64,000 nucleotides of DNA from Verrucomicrobiota bacterium JB022 (lineage in GTDB: Bacteria; Verrucomicrobiota; Verrucomicrobiia; Opitutales; Oceanipulchritudinaceae), in assembly GCA_030673845.1 (NCBI GenBank), contig JAUTCQ010000012.1:62001-126000 (forward strand), read 5' to 3'. The position numbers were made by a program, and so were the translations under genes. This document shows, in pieces, positions 17,443 through 26,118 of the stretch (position 1 is the stretch's first letter; every line of letters begins with the position of its first letter). The notes under the pieces were generated by a model. That model had not been told where the DNA came from, made no database searches, and worked only from the letters and a program-made list of their open reading frames with translations.

Positions 17443-20118
17443 ATGAACCTCCGGAAATTTACCGTGTTGGGAAGTTTGGCACCGCTGCTGGCAACGCCCC
17501 TTGGGGCCCAGTCTTCGGCGGATTCGGAAGAAATCCTCGACCTCGACGCCTTTGAGGTTGTCGGCTCGCGGATCGAAACAGTCGACCTGAACACGCCGAG
17601 CCCCGTCACGTTCATTTCGGGGGATCAGATTGCCGACCTGGGTTACGTCTCGCTGGGCGACCTCGTGCGCAACCTCCCGATCAATACGGGATCCACGATC
17701 GGGATCGAAGGGGCGGCGGTCGGTTTCAGCGCAGGCACCGCTGCGATTAACCTGCGCGGGCTGGGCAACAACAACACGCTCGTCTTGCTGGATGGTCGCC
17801 GCTCTTCGCCGGCGGGGGCCTCGGGATTCGACGGCTTTCAAACGGTGTTCGACTTCAACAGCGTCCCGACCGCCCTCGTGGAGTCGATCCAGATCCTGAA
17901 GGACGCCGGTTCGGCCGTCTATGGTTCCGACGCCGTGGCCGGCGCCGTCCAAGTCAACCTGAAGGAACGCATCAAAGGGACTTACGTCGAGAGCTCGGTC
18001 GGCAACTCGACCGAAGTCTACTCCCCCTATTATCAAAGCAGCCTGACGCATGGGGTAGAGATGGGCAAAGTGGATTTGCTGATCCACCTCGACTACCGCT
18101 TCCAAGGCCGGTCCAAATACCGCGACCGGCCCTTCTCCCGCACCGGAGACCAGCGTTGGCGGGGTGGGCTCGACCTGCGCAGCACAACGCCGTATCCGGC
18201 CCGCGTCTCCTACTTCGGGAATTTCTATACGGCGGCCGAGCCAACGACCGAACCCCGCTGGGACTTCGATTTCGGGCCCGCATTTGGCAATGTGACTGCG
18301 GAAAGCAATCTGGAGGACCCGCCGCGCTACGACTTCAATCAGGACGAAGACATGTTCCCCGAGTCTCAGAACTGGGGGGCCTTCATCCGCCTGCGCTTCG
18401 ACGAAGACCTGGAGATCGAGCCCTTCTTCGACTTTTCCTTTCGCCAGAACATCACCGACTACATCGCCGCCCCCGTCGCCTTCCGGAATACCCTCGAAAA
18501 TGGAGACGGGCCCGACGGCCAGATCGTCATCCCCTACGAGAATCCTTACAACCCGTTTGGCATCAGCATCGGCTTCCCAGACGTTTTGTACGAGGACATC
18601 CGCTGGCGTTTGACCGAGCTGGGCAACCGACGCTTTCACAACGTTTCGAACTACACCCGGGCCCTGGGCGGCATCAAAGGCGAGGCCGATCTGGGCCGTT
18701 GGGAGACCGCCCTCCTGTATGCCCGCAGCGATGCGAGCTATCGCACCGATCATGTCGTCTTCGACGCCGACCTGCAGGCCGCGCTCAACGGCACCTACCC
18801 GGGTTGGGAAGGCGTCTACGCCAACCCCTTCGGGCCCAGCGAGCCGGGGCTTTTCGAAGCGCTCGACCGTAGCAACACCAACGAGGCCACCTTTGCCATG
18901 GCCTCCTGGGACGGCTTTATCACCGGCGACGTGATGGAGGTCTTCGACGACAAGCTGCGCTACGCCACGGGCTTCGAGATCCGCTCGGAGACGCTCGACG
19001 ACCGCCGCAGCGAAGTCAGCCAAACCGGCCAGATGGTGGGGGGCTCGGAAGGGGCCGCCTTCAAGGCCTCGCGCGATGTCTACGCAGCCTACGTCGAAGC
19101 GTCGATGCCGCTCCCTGCCGCAATCGAGCTGCGAGCCGCCGCCCGCACGGAGTATTACTCCGATTTTGGCCACACCACCAAGCCCAAGGTCGCCGTGGCC
19201 TGGACGCCTTTGCCGCGCCTGACCTTCCGGGCGTCTTATGGCGGAGCCTTCCTCGCGCCCAACCTGCCTTACCTCTTCACGCCCCAGCTTACGACCTTCG
19301 AGCCCGGGCTGATTCCCGACCCCAAGCGAGGTGGCGAACCCACACAAATTCAGGTCGTGACCGGTGGCGATCCCGACCTGGAGCCCGAAGAGACCTGGGT
19401 GACTTCCGCGGGGGTGCTCTGGCATGCACGCGACGACGGCACCGGCTTTGCGGTCGAAGCGACATGGTTCCAGTTCGAGCAGGAAAACCTGCTCCGCCGC
19501 TTCACCGCCGCTTTTCTGGTGGCCAACGAAGACTCCTTCCCGGATTCCGTCGTGCGGGCCCCGCTCGCGCCCGGGGCGCCCCCCGGCTCGTTCGGCTCCA
19601 TCCAATACGTCCGCAGCACCTACCAGAACGTGGGCGAAGGGCTCTACCGGGGCTACGACCTCGACCTGCGTTATCTCTTTGTCTTCGAAGGCGGCAGCAG
19701 CCTCAACCTCAGCTCTTCCCTCACCTACGTCGATACCCTGCAGTTCGCGGAAGAGCAGACTTTGGATGATGGCAGCACGCGCCTCGTCGTCTCCGATTAC
19801 GCCGGGGACTACGGCAACTCGCGCGTGCGCGGCAATCTGTCTGCCGCCTGGCGCTGGAACGATTGGAGCGCCAGTATCTTTTACAACTACATCGGCGCTT
19901 ACGACCAGCAATTCGAGCCCGGCGAAGTCGATGCCGACGGTCGCATCAATCTGACCCTCGGCCATCAGAACGTGTTTGGCTGGGCCGTCTCCGTGAGCAT
20001 CCGCAACCTGCTGAACGAAGAGCCGCCCCTCGATTTGTCCCGCGCAGAGGGCTACAACATGGCGGTAAACTCCGGCGAGAGCCGATTCGTCACCCTCAAG
20101 GTATCGCGCGCCTTTTGA
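17443..20118 (+). CDS. TonB-dependent outer membrane receptor
   Basis: This is an 891-residue outer membrane transporter that imports a ligand with energy from TonB. A signal peptide ends near GAQ-S (residue 22). A TonB-box-like stretch (LDLDAFEVVGSRI) leads into the plug domain (about 45-180), with AAINLRGLGNNNTLVLLDGRR and IQILKDAGSAVYGSDAVAGAVQV. A beta-barrel of about 700 residues ends in aromatic FVTLKVSRAF, typical of outer membrane insertion. The plug and final strand are intact. It lies 98 bases after the subtilisin gene in the same direction, so peptide uptake after extracellular proteolysis is a reasonable guess. The true ligand cannot be read from the sequence. I chose the ATG at 17443 over a GTG at 17440. 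Confidence 0.92.
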   Translation: MNLRKFTVLGSLAPLLATPLGAQSSADSEEILDLDAFEVVGSRIETVDLNTPSPVTFISGDQIADLGYVSLGDLVRNLPINTGSTIGIEGAAVGFSAGTAAINLRGLGNNNTLVLLDGRRSSPAGASGFDGFQTVFDFNSVPTALVESIQILKDAGSAVYGSDAVAGAVQVNLKERIKGTYVESSVGNSTEVYSPYYQSSLTHGVEMGKVDLLIHLDYRFQGRSKYRDRPFSRTGDQRWRGGLDLRSTTPYPARVSYFGNFYTAAEPTTEPRWDFDFGPAFGNVTAESNLEDPPRYDFNQDEDMFPESQNWGAFIRLRFDEDLEIEPFFDFSFRQNITDYIAAPVAFRNTLENGDGPDGQIVIPYENPYNPFGISIGFPDVLYEDIRWRLTELGNRRFHNVSNYTRALGGIKGEADLGRWETALLYARSDASYRTDHVVFDADLQAALNGTYPGWEGVYANPFGPSEPGLFEALDRSNTNEATFAMASWDGFITGDVMEVFDDKLRYATGFEIRSETLDDRRSEVSQTGQMVGGSEGAAFKASRDVYAAYVEASMPLPAAIELRAAARTEYYSDFGHTTKPKVAVAWTPLPRLTFRASYGGAFLAPNLPYLFTPQLTTFEPGLIPDPKRGGEPTQIQVVTGGDPDLEPEETWVTSAGVLWHARDDGTGFAVEATWFQFEQENLLRRFTAAFLVANEDSFPDSVVRAPLAPGAPPGSFGSIQYVRSTYQNVGEGLYRGYDLDLRYLFVFEGGSSLNLSSSLTYVDTLQFAEEQTLDDGSTRLVVSDYAGDYGNSRVRGNLSAAWRWNDWSASIFYNYIGAYDQQFEPGEVDADGRINLTLGHQNVFGWAVSVSIRNLLNEEPPLDLSRAEGYNMAVNSGESRFVTLKVSRAF

Positions 20119-20247
20119 TTCAAGCGGTGGGGCAACAGAGGTGATACCTTGGGCGATCTATCACCATCCAAGGTCTCGCCCATCCCACACCAAAAAGATT
20201 CCAAACTAGTGAAAAGTCCGAAGCGATATTACAAGTCGTTGATACAC

Positions 20248-20603
20248 TGGTGGAGGTGGCGGGATTTGAACCCGCGTCCCGAGAGCCTTCTTGGCACGCT
20301 TCTACAGGCATAGTTGCGCTTTTGGGTTTTCGCTGATCGGTTGCGGTGCAACGCGCGGCCGGGTCGCTAGCTACCGGTAAGTTACGGCTGCTTCCCCGGT
20401 GGCCCGGAAGCAGCTATATCCGCTAGTCGTCGGATTACCTCTTAGCGGACGTGAGAGGTTCTCCGCGCTGATAGGTTAAACTACGCAGCGAGGGCGTATT
20501 CTTGTTCGCCATTTATTGGTTTGGCCGATTTTAAAGGAGCCTTCGGCCAACTCCTGCCTGCCACGAGCCATTCCGTCTCAAGGTCGAATTCCGGAACACC
20601 CCC
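20248..20603 (-). ncRNA. ssrA: Transfer-messenger RNA (tmRNA)
   Basis: tmRNA rescues stalled ribosomes and tags the incomplete protein. The 5' end (GGGGGTG, complement of 20603-20597) pairs with the 3' acceptor strand CACCTCC, followed by A and CCA (complement of 20251-20248), giving a seven-pair stem with one G-U. The 5' part continues TTCCGGAATTCGACC, as in other tmRNAs. The T-arm GCGGGTTCAAATCCCGC is perfect. The tag frame reads, on the minus strand from 20525 to 20484, AKPINGEQEYALAA and then a TAG stop at 20483-20481; the LAA end is the usual protease signal. The gene is one-piece, about 356 nucleotides. The exact resume codon (GCC at 20525) is inferred. Confidence 0.94.
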
Positions 20604-20641
20604 AGTGGTCTTTCACTAGGAAAGAACAATTTGAATCGACC

Positions 20642-20670
20642 AAGATTGCGCATAGTTGGCCTCGTGTCAA
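20642..20670 (-). promoter_or_regulatory. Possible sigma-70 promoter of ssrA
   Basis: On the minus strand a perfect TTGACA (20670-20665) is followed after 17 bases by a weak -10, AATCTT (20647-20642). Transcription would start near 20634, leaving a leader of about 30 bases to be removed by RNase P at 20603. The -35 is convincing; the -10 is not. Confidence 0.35.
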
Positions 20671-20698
20671 GCGAACGTCGACTTGGCTAAATATGCAA

Positions 20699-21253
20699 TT
20701 ACGGAAGCTCTTTGAGCACTTTGGCGGGAACGCCGCCGACGGCGGTGTTGGCTGGGACGTCTTTGGTCACCACGGCGCCGGCTGCAACGACTGCGTTTTC
20801 GCCGATGGTGACGCCGGGGAGGATCGTGGCGTTGGCCCCGATCCAGGCGTTGCGCCGGATTACGACCGGCGCGACTTGCAGGGTTCGGCGCTGGCTGGGA
20901 TCGAGCGGGTGCCCTTCGGTCAGCACATTTACGCGCGGGCCGATCTTGACTTCGTCTTCAATCGTAATGCCGCCCATGTCGAGAAAGACGCAGGCGTGGT
21001 TGATGAAGACGTTGCGGCCTAGCTGGGTAAAGATCCCGACATTGATGTGAAAGGGGGCAAAGATCGTCGTGCTGGGGTCGATGGGGCGTGCCATGATCTC
21101 CGACAGGCGTTGCCGGAACTCGTCTACGGAGGTCGAGGCGTTGAGCGCGACCGACAGTCGCATGGTGCGGGCGGCCTGCTCGTGCACCAGCGCGAAGTCG
21201 GGGTCGTCGATAGGGATGGAGTGGCCGGCCCTCAAGCGGTCGAAGATGTGCAT
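20699..21253 (-). CDS. Maltose/galactoside-type O-acetyltransferase (left-handed beta-helix)
   Basis: This 184-residue acetyl-CoA-dependent acetyltransferase belongs to the LacA/Maa/NodL family. An N-terminal helical region (MRLSVALNASTSVDEFRQRL) precedes hexapeptide repeats such as INVGIFTQLGRNVFINHACV, and the catalytic His lies in LTEGHPLDP. The loop PVVIRRNAWIGANATILPGVTIGENAVVAAGAVVTKDVPANTAV is split over the late coils and the protein ends in VGGVPAKVLKELP, as in the family. I chose the ATG at 21253 because the family's start aligns there; the frame stays open upstream without homology. It is the last gene of a minus-strand group and runs towards tmRNA. The acceptor sugar is unknown. 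Confidence 0.88.
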   Translation of the reverse strand: MHIFDRLRAGHSIPIDDPDFALVHEQAARTMRLSVALNASTSVDEFRQRLSEIMARPIDPSTTIFAPFHINVGIFTQLGRNVFINHACVFLDMGGITIEDEVKIGPRVNVLTEGHPLDPSQRRTLQVAPVVIRRNAWIGANATILPGVTIGENAVVAAGAVVTKDVPANTAVGGVPAKVLKELP

Positions 21254-21273
21254 GGGTCGAATACGGGAGCGGT

Positions 21274-21990
21274 TTATGCGGTGGCGTCTTCCACGCGGTA
21301 GTGCAGCCAGACGACGCCTCCTTCCAGCGTCTCGGTGGCGAGGTGCCGGAGGGCTTTGCCGGCAGCCGGCAGGTCGTCTTTGGCCCCCAGATACTCGAAG
21401 ATACCGGGCATCCCCGCCAGGCCGTCGATCCCGGGGTAGATGAGCACGCTGATTTCGTCGATCAACCCGGCCTTGAGGAACGCTCCGTTGATGACCCCTC
21501 CGCCCTGGAGGAGGAGGGTCTTGAGGCCAAAGGTCTCCCTGAGGCACTCGAGCGCACGAGGCAGGTCGTGCCCGTCCGGCCCGGCAAAGAGGTAGGAAAC
21601 GCCGTCCTGCCGGAGTTCGGCCAGGTAGTCGTCCGATACCGCTTCGCCGAGGATGGCGATGACATGGTCGCCGTGCGCGTTGTCGCCGCCATAGTGGATC
21701 TTGCCGTGGGGATCGAGCGCGATACCGACGGCGCGGCCCTGGCGGTCGGCCACGAAGGTCTCGCGGGGGATGGGTCCATCGGCGTGGGCGGGGCGGCTGG
21801 AGGTGCCGGCGTATTCTTCCATAGATTTGCGACCCGCCATCCAGCCATCGGCCTGGAAGCGGTCTGCAATCTGGTCGTAGTAGGCAAACAGGTCGTCGCG
21901 GTCGATGCTGGCGGCAGGCGGGGTCCAGCGGTCAACGAGCAGTCGCCCGTCGATGGAAGAAATCATGTGGCTGATAATCTTGGGTCTCAT
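21274..21990 (-). CDS. RibD/dihydrofolate-reductase-fold NAD(P)H reductase
   Basis: This is a 238-residue cytoplasmic reductase of the RibD C-terminal/DHFR-like family. It begins KIISHMISSIDGRL, where the SSIDG segment is the cofactor-loop hallmark, and has GWMAGRKSMEEY, followed by the LLLQGGGVINGAFLKAGLIDEI segment that marks the family's nucleotide-binding site near residues 165-187. Substrates vary between family members and cannot be assigned here. It is 20 bases upstream of the acetyltransferase gene and 24 bases after the cyclophilin-like gene, so it is part of the same minus-strand run. It is a possible target of the AraC regulator further upstream. Confidence 0.87.
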   Translation of the reverse strand: MRPKIISHMISSIDGRLLVDRWTPPAASIDRDDLFAYYDQIADRFQADGWMAGRKSMEEYAGTSSRPAHADGPIPRETFVADRQGRAVGIALDPHGKIHYGGDNAHGDHVIAILGEAVSDDYLAELRQDGVSYLFAGPDGHDLPRALECLRETFGLKTLLLQGGGVINGAFLKAGLIDEISVLIYPGIDGLAGMPGIFEYLGAKDDLPAAGKALRHLATETLEGGVVWLHYRVEDATA

Positions 21991-22014
21991 GGCAAACGCC
22001 TTTGTTCAGAGGGG

Positions 22015-22488
22015 CTACGGGGTGTCGTCGCGCTGGATGTTCACCTGGGTGTTTCCTGCCGCGATGAGGGCCTCCAGGTCGCCTTCGATCGTGCCGAGAT
22101 GGACCAGGCCCGAGGAATAGCTGAAGCCGCGGTAGAAAATCGCGAGGTTGCCCCAGGGGGCGTAGTAGGTGATGTCGCCGGCACGAGGTTCATAGCCTGC
22201 CGGGGCGCCTTGCGTCGAGAGCTTGCGCGGCAGGTCGCAGATCTTCTCCGTTTTGGCGTAGTCTTCGAGGGCGACGGTGAGCGGCAGCAGCGTGAGGAAG
22301 TCGCGCGCGGCGGGGGTGTTTACAAGGGTCGCCTTCAACGTCTTTTCGCCGACGTCGATGCGAATCTTCATGGAGTCGGCCATCGGGGCTTCATCTGGGG
22401 TTGAGGAATGGGTGGGTGCCGCGCTCAAGCTGACTCCCCCTAACAGGAGGAGCGCGCAGAGCATCCGAAGTGGGGACAGCGTTGCCAT
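22015..22488 (-). CDS. Exported cyclophilin-like fold protein
   Basis: This is a 157-residue protein with an N-terminal signal peptide (hydrophobic LCALLLLGGVSLSAA, cleavage near residue 24) followed by a small beta-barrel domain of the cyclophilin-like family. Family segments visible are MKIRIDVGEKTLKATLVNTPAARDFLTLLPLT and the GDITYYAPWGNLAIFYRG stretch, then LVHLGTIEGDLEAL. These proteins commonly sit beside aldo/keto or alcohol dehydrogenases and AraC regulators. Their biochemical role is not established; peptidyl-prolyl isomerase activity should not be assumed. It lies 61 bases downstream of the dehydrogenase gene. Confidence 0.82.
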   Translation of the reverse strand: MATLSPLRMLCALLLLGGVSLSAAPTHSSTPDEAPMADSMKIRIDVGEKTLKATLVNTPAARDFLTLLPLTVALEDYAKTEKICDLPRKLSTQGAPAGYEPRAGDITYYAPWGNLAIFYRGFSYSSGLVHLGTIEGDLEALIAAGNTQVNIQRDDTP

Positions 22489-22549
22489 ACCGTGAGCGTG
22501 TGAGCGTGAGGCGAGGGATCACTCCCCCACCCTTTTCATTCAAAGCAGC

Positions 22550-23728
22550 TTAGAAGGTGGCCGCATCGATCACGTAGCGGTAGCGGGCTTCCTTGTTCAC
22601 GACTTTGGCCCAGGCATCGTTGATCTCGGGGGCCTTGATCATCTGGATCTGGGGCAGCACGCGCTTGTCGGCGCAGTAGTGGATAACTTCCTGCGTTTCG
22701 GGAATGCCGCCGATCAGGGAGACGTCGAACTTGACCCGGGATTGGGCGAGGCCGATCGCGCTGACGTCGAACGCCATGCCTTCCGGCATCCCCACCTGGG
22801 TGAAGGAGCCGTGCGGTTTGACGACCGAGGAGTAGGCCGCGACGTCGAACTGCACCGGGATGGTGGAGATCATGTAATCGAGCTTGCCCTTGTAGGGTGC
22901 CAGCTTCGACAGATCGTCGACGAGGATGGCTTCCTTCGCCCCGAAGGCGAGGATGTCCTTCACCTTGCCGGGCGTGGTGGTGAAGCCGTAGACTTCGGCG
23001 CCCTTGGAGACGGCGAGCTTGATGGCCAGGTGGCCGAGCCCTCCGATCCCGGCGACGCCCACCTTGTCCCCAATGTCGAAGTTGGCCTGCATGAGCGGCG
23101 AATAGGTCGTGATGCCGGCGCACAGCAGGGGGGCCGCTTCTTCCAGCTTGATGTGATCGGGGATGCGGACGGCAAAATGGTCGCGCACCACGATGTTGTT
23201 GGCGTAGCCGCCTTGCGTGATGCCGGTGGGAGAAGTCTGGTCGGGGTAACCGTAGGTAAAGAGCGTTTTGCCGTTATCGCAGTAGTGCTCTTCTCCGTGC
23301 TCGCAATGGTCGCAATCCATACAGCTGTCGACCATGCAGCCGACGCCGGCCCGGTCGCCTACCTTGAACTTGGTGACGTTCTTGCCGACTGCCGCCACGA
23401 TGCCCACGATTTCGTGCCCCGGCACCTGGGGATACTTTTGCGGGCCCCAGTGGCCTTTCATCTGGTGAATGTCGGAGTGGCAAATGCTGGCGTATTTGAT
23501 TTCGATCAGGACGTCGTTATCGCGCATGGCCCGGCGCTCGAACTCCCAGGGGGTCAGCTTGCCGGAGGCATCCGTCGCAGCATAGCCACGCGATTTGATC
23601 TTTCCAGTGGGGGCCGATGGAGCGGATTGGGCAAAGGTCGTGTTTTGGGCGATCAAAAGCCCGGCTCCGGCCACGGCAGACTTTTGCATGAATTGGCGTC
23701 GATTCACTTTGCTGTTTTCGAGTTCCAT
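22550..23728 (-). CDS. Tat-signal zinc-dependent NAD(P) alcohol/aldehyde dehydrogenase (YahK-like)
   Basis: This is a 392-residue medium-chain dehydrogenase of the YahK/cinnamyl-alcohol type, usually reducing aldehydes with NADPH. The catalytic zinc site is visible as ASICHSDIHQMKGHWG and PGHEIVGIVAAVG. The structural zinc cluster is CMVDSCMDCDHCEHGEEHYC. The nucleotide loop is VGVAGIGGLGHLAIKLA. Unusually, it starts with NRRQFMQKSAVAGAGLLIA, a twin-arginine signal followed by TFAQS, so export is predicted; cytoplasmic homologues begin near residue 45. I chose the ATG at 23728 because the Tat motif follows at once. Adjacent AraC control is likely. Confidence 0.9.
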   Translation of the reverse strand: MELENSKVNRRQFMQKSAVAGAGLLIAQNTTFAQSAPSAPTGKIKSRGYAATDASGKLTPWEFERRAMRDNDVLIEIKYASICHSDIHQMKGHWGPQKYPQVPGHEIVGIVAAVGKNVTKFKVGDRAGVGCMVDSCMDCDHCEHGEEHYCDNGKTLFTYGYPDQTSPTGITQGGYANNIVVRDHFAVRIPDHIKLEEAAPLLCAGITTYSPLMQANFDIGDKVGVAGIGGLGHLAIKLAVSKGAEVYGFTTTPGKVKDILAFGAKEAILVDDLSKLAPYKGKLDYMISTIPVQFDVAAYSSVVKPHGSFTQVGMPEGMAFDVSAIGLAQSRVKFDVSLIGGIPETQEVIHYCADKRVLPQIQMIKAPEINDAWAKVVNKEARYRYVIDAATF

Positions 23729-23904
23729 CGGATTCCTGGTTTTGGTGGGTGGTGCAACGGGTTCGCTGGCGGGCTCATCGACGCCGCCTCGGGCTAACCC
23801 AGATCGTGCACCAGTATACCGCAGGCAGGGGTGCAAGTCGCCCAATCCGTTGCTGTGGCTGTAGGAATATTGCGCAAAAGCAGCGCAGGGGCTCGGCCTG
23901 CCGC

Positions 23905-24843
23905 TCAGCGCTGCCTGCGGTATTCGCTCGGCGACAGGCCGACGACCCGCCGGAAGACGTTGGCAAAGTGGCTGGGGTTGGCATACCCCACGTCCAGCGC
24001 GACGGCCGAGATGCTGTGCCGGGTCTCACGCAAGAGGCGGCGCGCTTGCTTCATGCGCACTTCCGTCTGGTAGGCGTATGGCGTCATGCCCATTGCACTC
24101 TTGAAGAGACGGTGGAAGTAAAATTCGCTCAAGCCAGCCAAGGTCGCGAGGCGGCCCAGGTCGAAGTCCTGATCGAAGTGCTGGTCGATCCAGTCGGTGA
24201 CCTGGCGGAGCTTGTAACCGGGCAGCGAGGAAAGGCTGTGCGCGCTGTGGCTGACGACTTCCGCGTAGTTGCGCGCCAGATGCACCGCGATCAGCTGGGC
24301 CAGGCTTTTGACGGCGAGCGCGCTGGCCTTTGGGCTCTGGAGTTCGCGATAGACCTGCCGCATGAGAAGGCTCAGGGTCTCATCGCTGAAGCCGCAAAAG
24401 TCTTGCAGCTGCACGTGGTCGGCCTCCGCGCCAAACACTTCTTCGTATGCCTCCTGCAAGACGGGGACGGCAATCGTCACCATCATGTATTCGAAGGGTT
24501 CGCCCGAGAGGGCGCGCCACCGGCAGTCGTAGGGCCCTGTCGAGCCCGTCAGGAAAAACGAATCCTTCTTGATCAGGGTGCGGCTCCAGGCGCCGTCGCC
24601 TTCGCGGTCTTCCACTTCCACCTCTCCGGATATCGTCCACTGCAAAAGCGGCTCGCTCAGGCCGGGTGAGGTGGTGGTACCTTTGGCTGGGGCGGAGTAG
24701 ACGGCCGCGCGGAGTTCGCGCCATGCTGGCCCTTGGGCAGTCGCGATGCGCTTGCCGGGGATGTAGGAATCAAATTCATCAGCGGATGTGACCTCTGGAA
24801 CCAGCATGCTGGGAATGATGGGGGCGATCTGGCGGCATGGCAA
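23905..24843 (-). CDS. AraC-family transcriptional regulator
   Basis: This is a 312-residue regulator with an N-terminal ligand-sensing region (about 40-190) and a C-terminal pair of helix-turn-helix motifs (about 215-308). The second includes [35 protein letters not shown], the AraC signature, split here between residues 276 and 310. The ATG at 24843 is used; an internal ATG at 24807 is possible. It lies between two groups: the dehydrogenase group downstream on the same strand and the cupin/MFS/SDR group divergent on the plus strand. Regulation of both arms is inferred from this layout. The inducer is unknown. Confidence 0.9.
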   Translation of the reverse strand: MPCRQIAPIIPSMLVPEVTSADEFDSYIPGKRIATAQGPAWRELRAAVYSAPAKGTTTSPGLSEPLLQWTISGEVEVEDREGDGAWSRTLIKKDSFFLTGSTGPYDCRWRALSGEPFEYMMVTIAVPVLQEAYEEVFGAEADHVQLQDFCGFSDETLSLLMRQVYRELQSPKASALAVKSLAQLIAVHLARNYAEVVSHSAHSLSSLPGYKLRQVTDWIDQHFDQDFDLGRLATLAGLSEFYFHRLFKSAMGMTPYAYQTEVRMKQARRLLRETRHSISAVALDVGYANPSHFANVFRRVVGLSPSEYRRQR

Positions 24844-25172
24844 TGCTATCGCATCTCCAATCCCCCGCCCCTGCCCGCCCGCGACAAGCGGCCGCAGGTG
24901 CCCCCCTCGGGGCCAAAGTGTGTTTTGCGCAACCTCAGAACAGGTCCGGCAACAGGATGTTAGACGAGCGGCGCAGATCGGAGTATCATCCAGCCATGTC
25001 GATGGGCACCTCCGGCAATCTGGACGTTTTCCCCACCCCGGGGACCGACCGGCCTGGCCGAGAAAGCCGATCGTTTTGGCGCGCCACTTGCGCCCCAGGT
25101 TTATCTCCTCCTCCCCCGACCGGCCTCCTTGCAGGGCGAAAGGTCACCGACGTCAACTCAACGCACACCGAC
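24844..25172. other. Divergent intergenic region between the AraC gene and the cupin gene
   Basis: These 329 bases separate two divergent units. Reading frames continue open here because of high GC, but they show no homology or start signal I trust. The region should hold the promoters and AraC binding sites for both directions. I see no convincing -35/-10 pair and no long repeat. Confidence 0.5.
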
Positions 25173-25682
25173 ATGAATCGCACCCTACGCACCTTCATCC
25201 AAGCGACGACGATAACTGGACTCACCTTGCCTGCCATTCTTCAGGCCCAGGCGACGAACGCATCTCACCCCGAAAAAGAATCGACCATGAAAATCACACG
25301 AAACGGCGCACAAGAATCGGCCAAAGGCCCCGCTGACTGGTTTACCGGCAATGTCCGGATCGACCCGCTTTTCAGCCCCAACGATCCGGCCCGAACCGGC
25401 GCAGCCACGGTGACGTTCGAGCCCGGGGCCCGCACGGCCTGGCACACGCACCCGCTGGGCCAGACCTTGATCATCACCTCCGGCGTGGGCTGGGTCCAGA
25501 CCGAGGGTGGCCCGATCGAGGAAGTGCGCCCGGGCGATGTGGTGTGGTTCCCGCCGCACACGAAGCACTGGCACGGCGCCTCCCCCAAGAAGGCGATGAC
25601 CCACATTGCGATCCAGGAATACCAGGACGGCTCCCCCGTTACCTGGATGGAGAAGGTGACCGACAGCCAATACCAGAAGTAG
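25173..25682 (+). CDS. Exported cupin-domain protein
   Basis: This is a 169-residue protein with a signal peptide (hydrophobic [21 protein letters not shown], here residues 7-27) and one cupin barrel. Metal ligands are visible as [17 protein letters not shown] (two His, with Gln at the usual third position) and [11 protein letters not shown] (final His residues). Family members near quinone and aldehyde genes are often annotated as carboxymuconolactone-decarboxylase-associated cupins, but their reaction is not fixed. I chose the ATG at 25173 because the signal peptide starts there; the ATG at 25287 (MKITRNG) would give a cytoplasmic form. It leads the plus-strand arm of the AraC region. Confidence 0.87.
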   Translation: MNRTLRTFIQATTITGLTLPAILQAQATNASHPEKESTMKITRNGAQESAKGPADWFTGNVRIDPLFSPNDPARTGAATVTFEPGARTAWHTHPLGQTLIITSGVGWVQTEGGPIEEVRPGDVVWFPPHTKHWHGASPKKAMTHIAIQEYQDGSPVTWMEKVTDSQYQK

Positions 25683-25686
25683 TATC

Positions 25687-26070
25687 ATGAGCGACTGGAG
25701 CTCAGAGGAGCTGGAGAAGATCCGGCCGGCAGACGATCTGCACATCTCGCCCTTCCGTGCCGACGGCAAAACCTATGGTACGCCTACCTGGATCTGGTCC
25801 GTCGTAGTCGACGGCCAGCTCTTTGTGCGGGCCTACCACGGGCGCAAGTCTCGCTGGCATCAGGCGGCGGTAACGCAGAGAGCCGGGCGGATCCAGGTGG
25901 CAGGTATGCAGCCGGAGGTGACGTTCGAGGAGGTCGACGATCCGCAGCTTAATGGCCGGATCGACGCAGCCTACCGCGAGAAATACGCCGAAAGCCCTTA
26001 CCTGCCTCCGATGATCAGCGACCGGACGCGGGCGGCCACCATCCTCATCCAACCCAATCGCGAGGCCTAG
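25687..26070 (+). CDS. DUF2255 family protein
   Basis: This is a 127-residue cytoplasmic protein matching DUF2255, a small split-barrel family related to flavin/F420-type nitroreductase folds. Typical segments are the start WSSEELEKIRPADDLHISPFR, the central TPTWIWSVVVDGQLFVRAYHG, and SRWHQAAV followed by a strand with GRIQVAG. The C-terminus (YREKYAESPYLPPMI) also fits the family. It begins four bases after the cupin stop and 48 bases before the MFS gene, so it is in the operon. A role in oxidant or electrophile handling is inferred from the context only. Confidence 0.85.
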   Translation: MSDWSSEELEKIRPADDLHISPFRADGKTYGTPTWIWSVVVDGQLFVRAYHGRKSRWHQAAVTQRAGRIQVAGMQPEVTFEEVDDPQLNGRIDAAYREKYAESPYLPPMISDRTRAATILIQPNREA

Positions 26071-26118
26071 CCTGAAAGGCGCGACCTCACCGATGGAAGG
26101 CATTGGAATCCCCTTGCC

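Noticed and set aside
17383-19965. An 860-codon minus-strand frame opposite the TonB receptor
   Set aside because: Shadow frame; the plus-strand product has signal peptide, plug and barrel end.
20516-21301. Plus-strand frames across the tmRNA 5' part and opposite the acetyltransferase
   Set aside because: The first overlaps tmRNA, the others are antisense to hexapeptide repeats.
24837-25172. Upstream extension of the cupin frame
   Set aside because: A signal peptide starts cleanly at 25173, and the extension has no homology.
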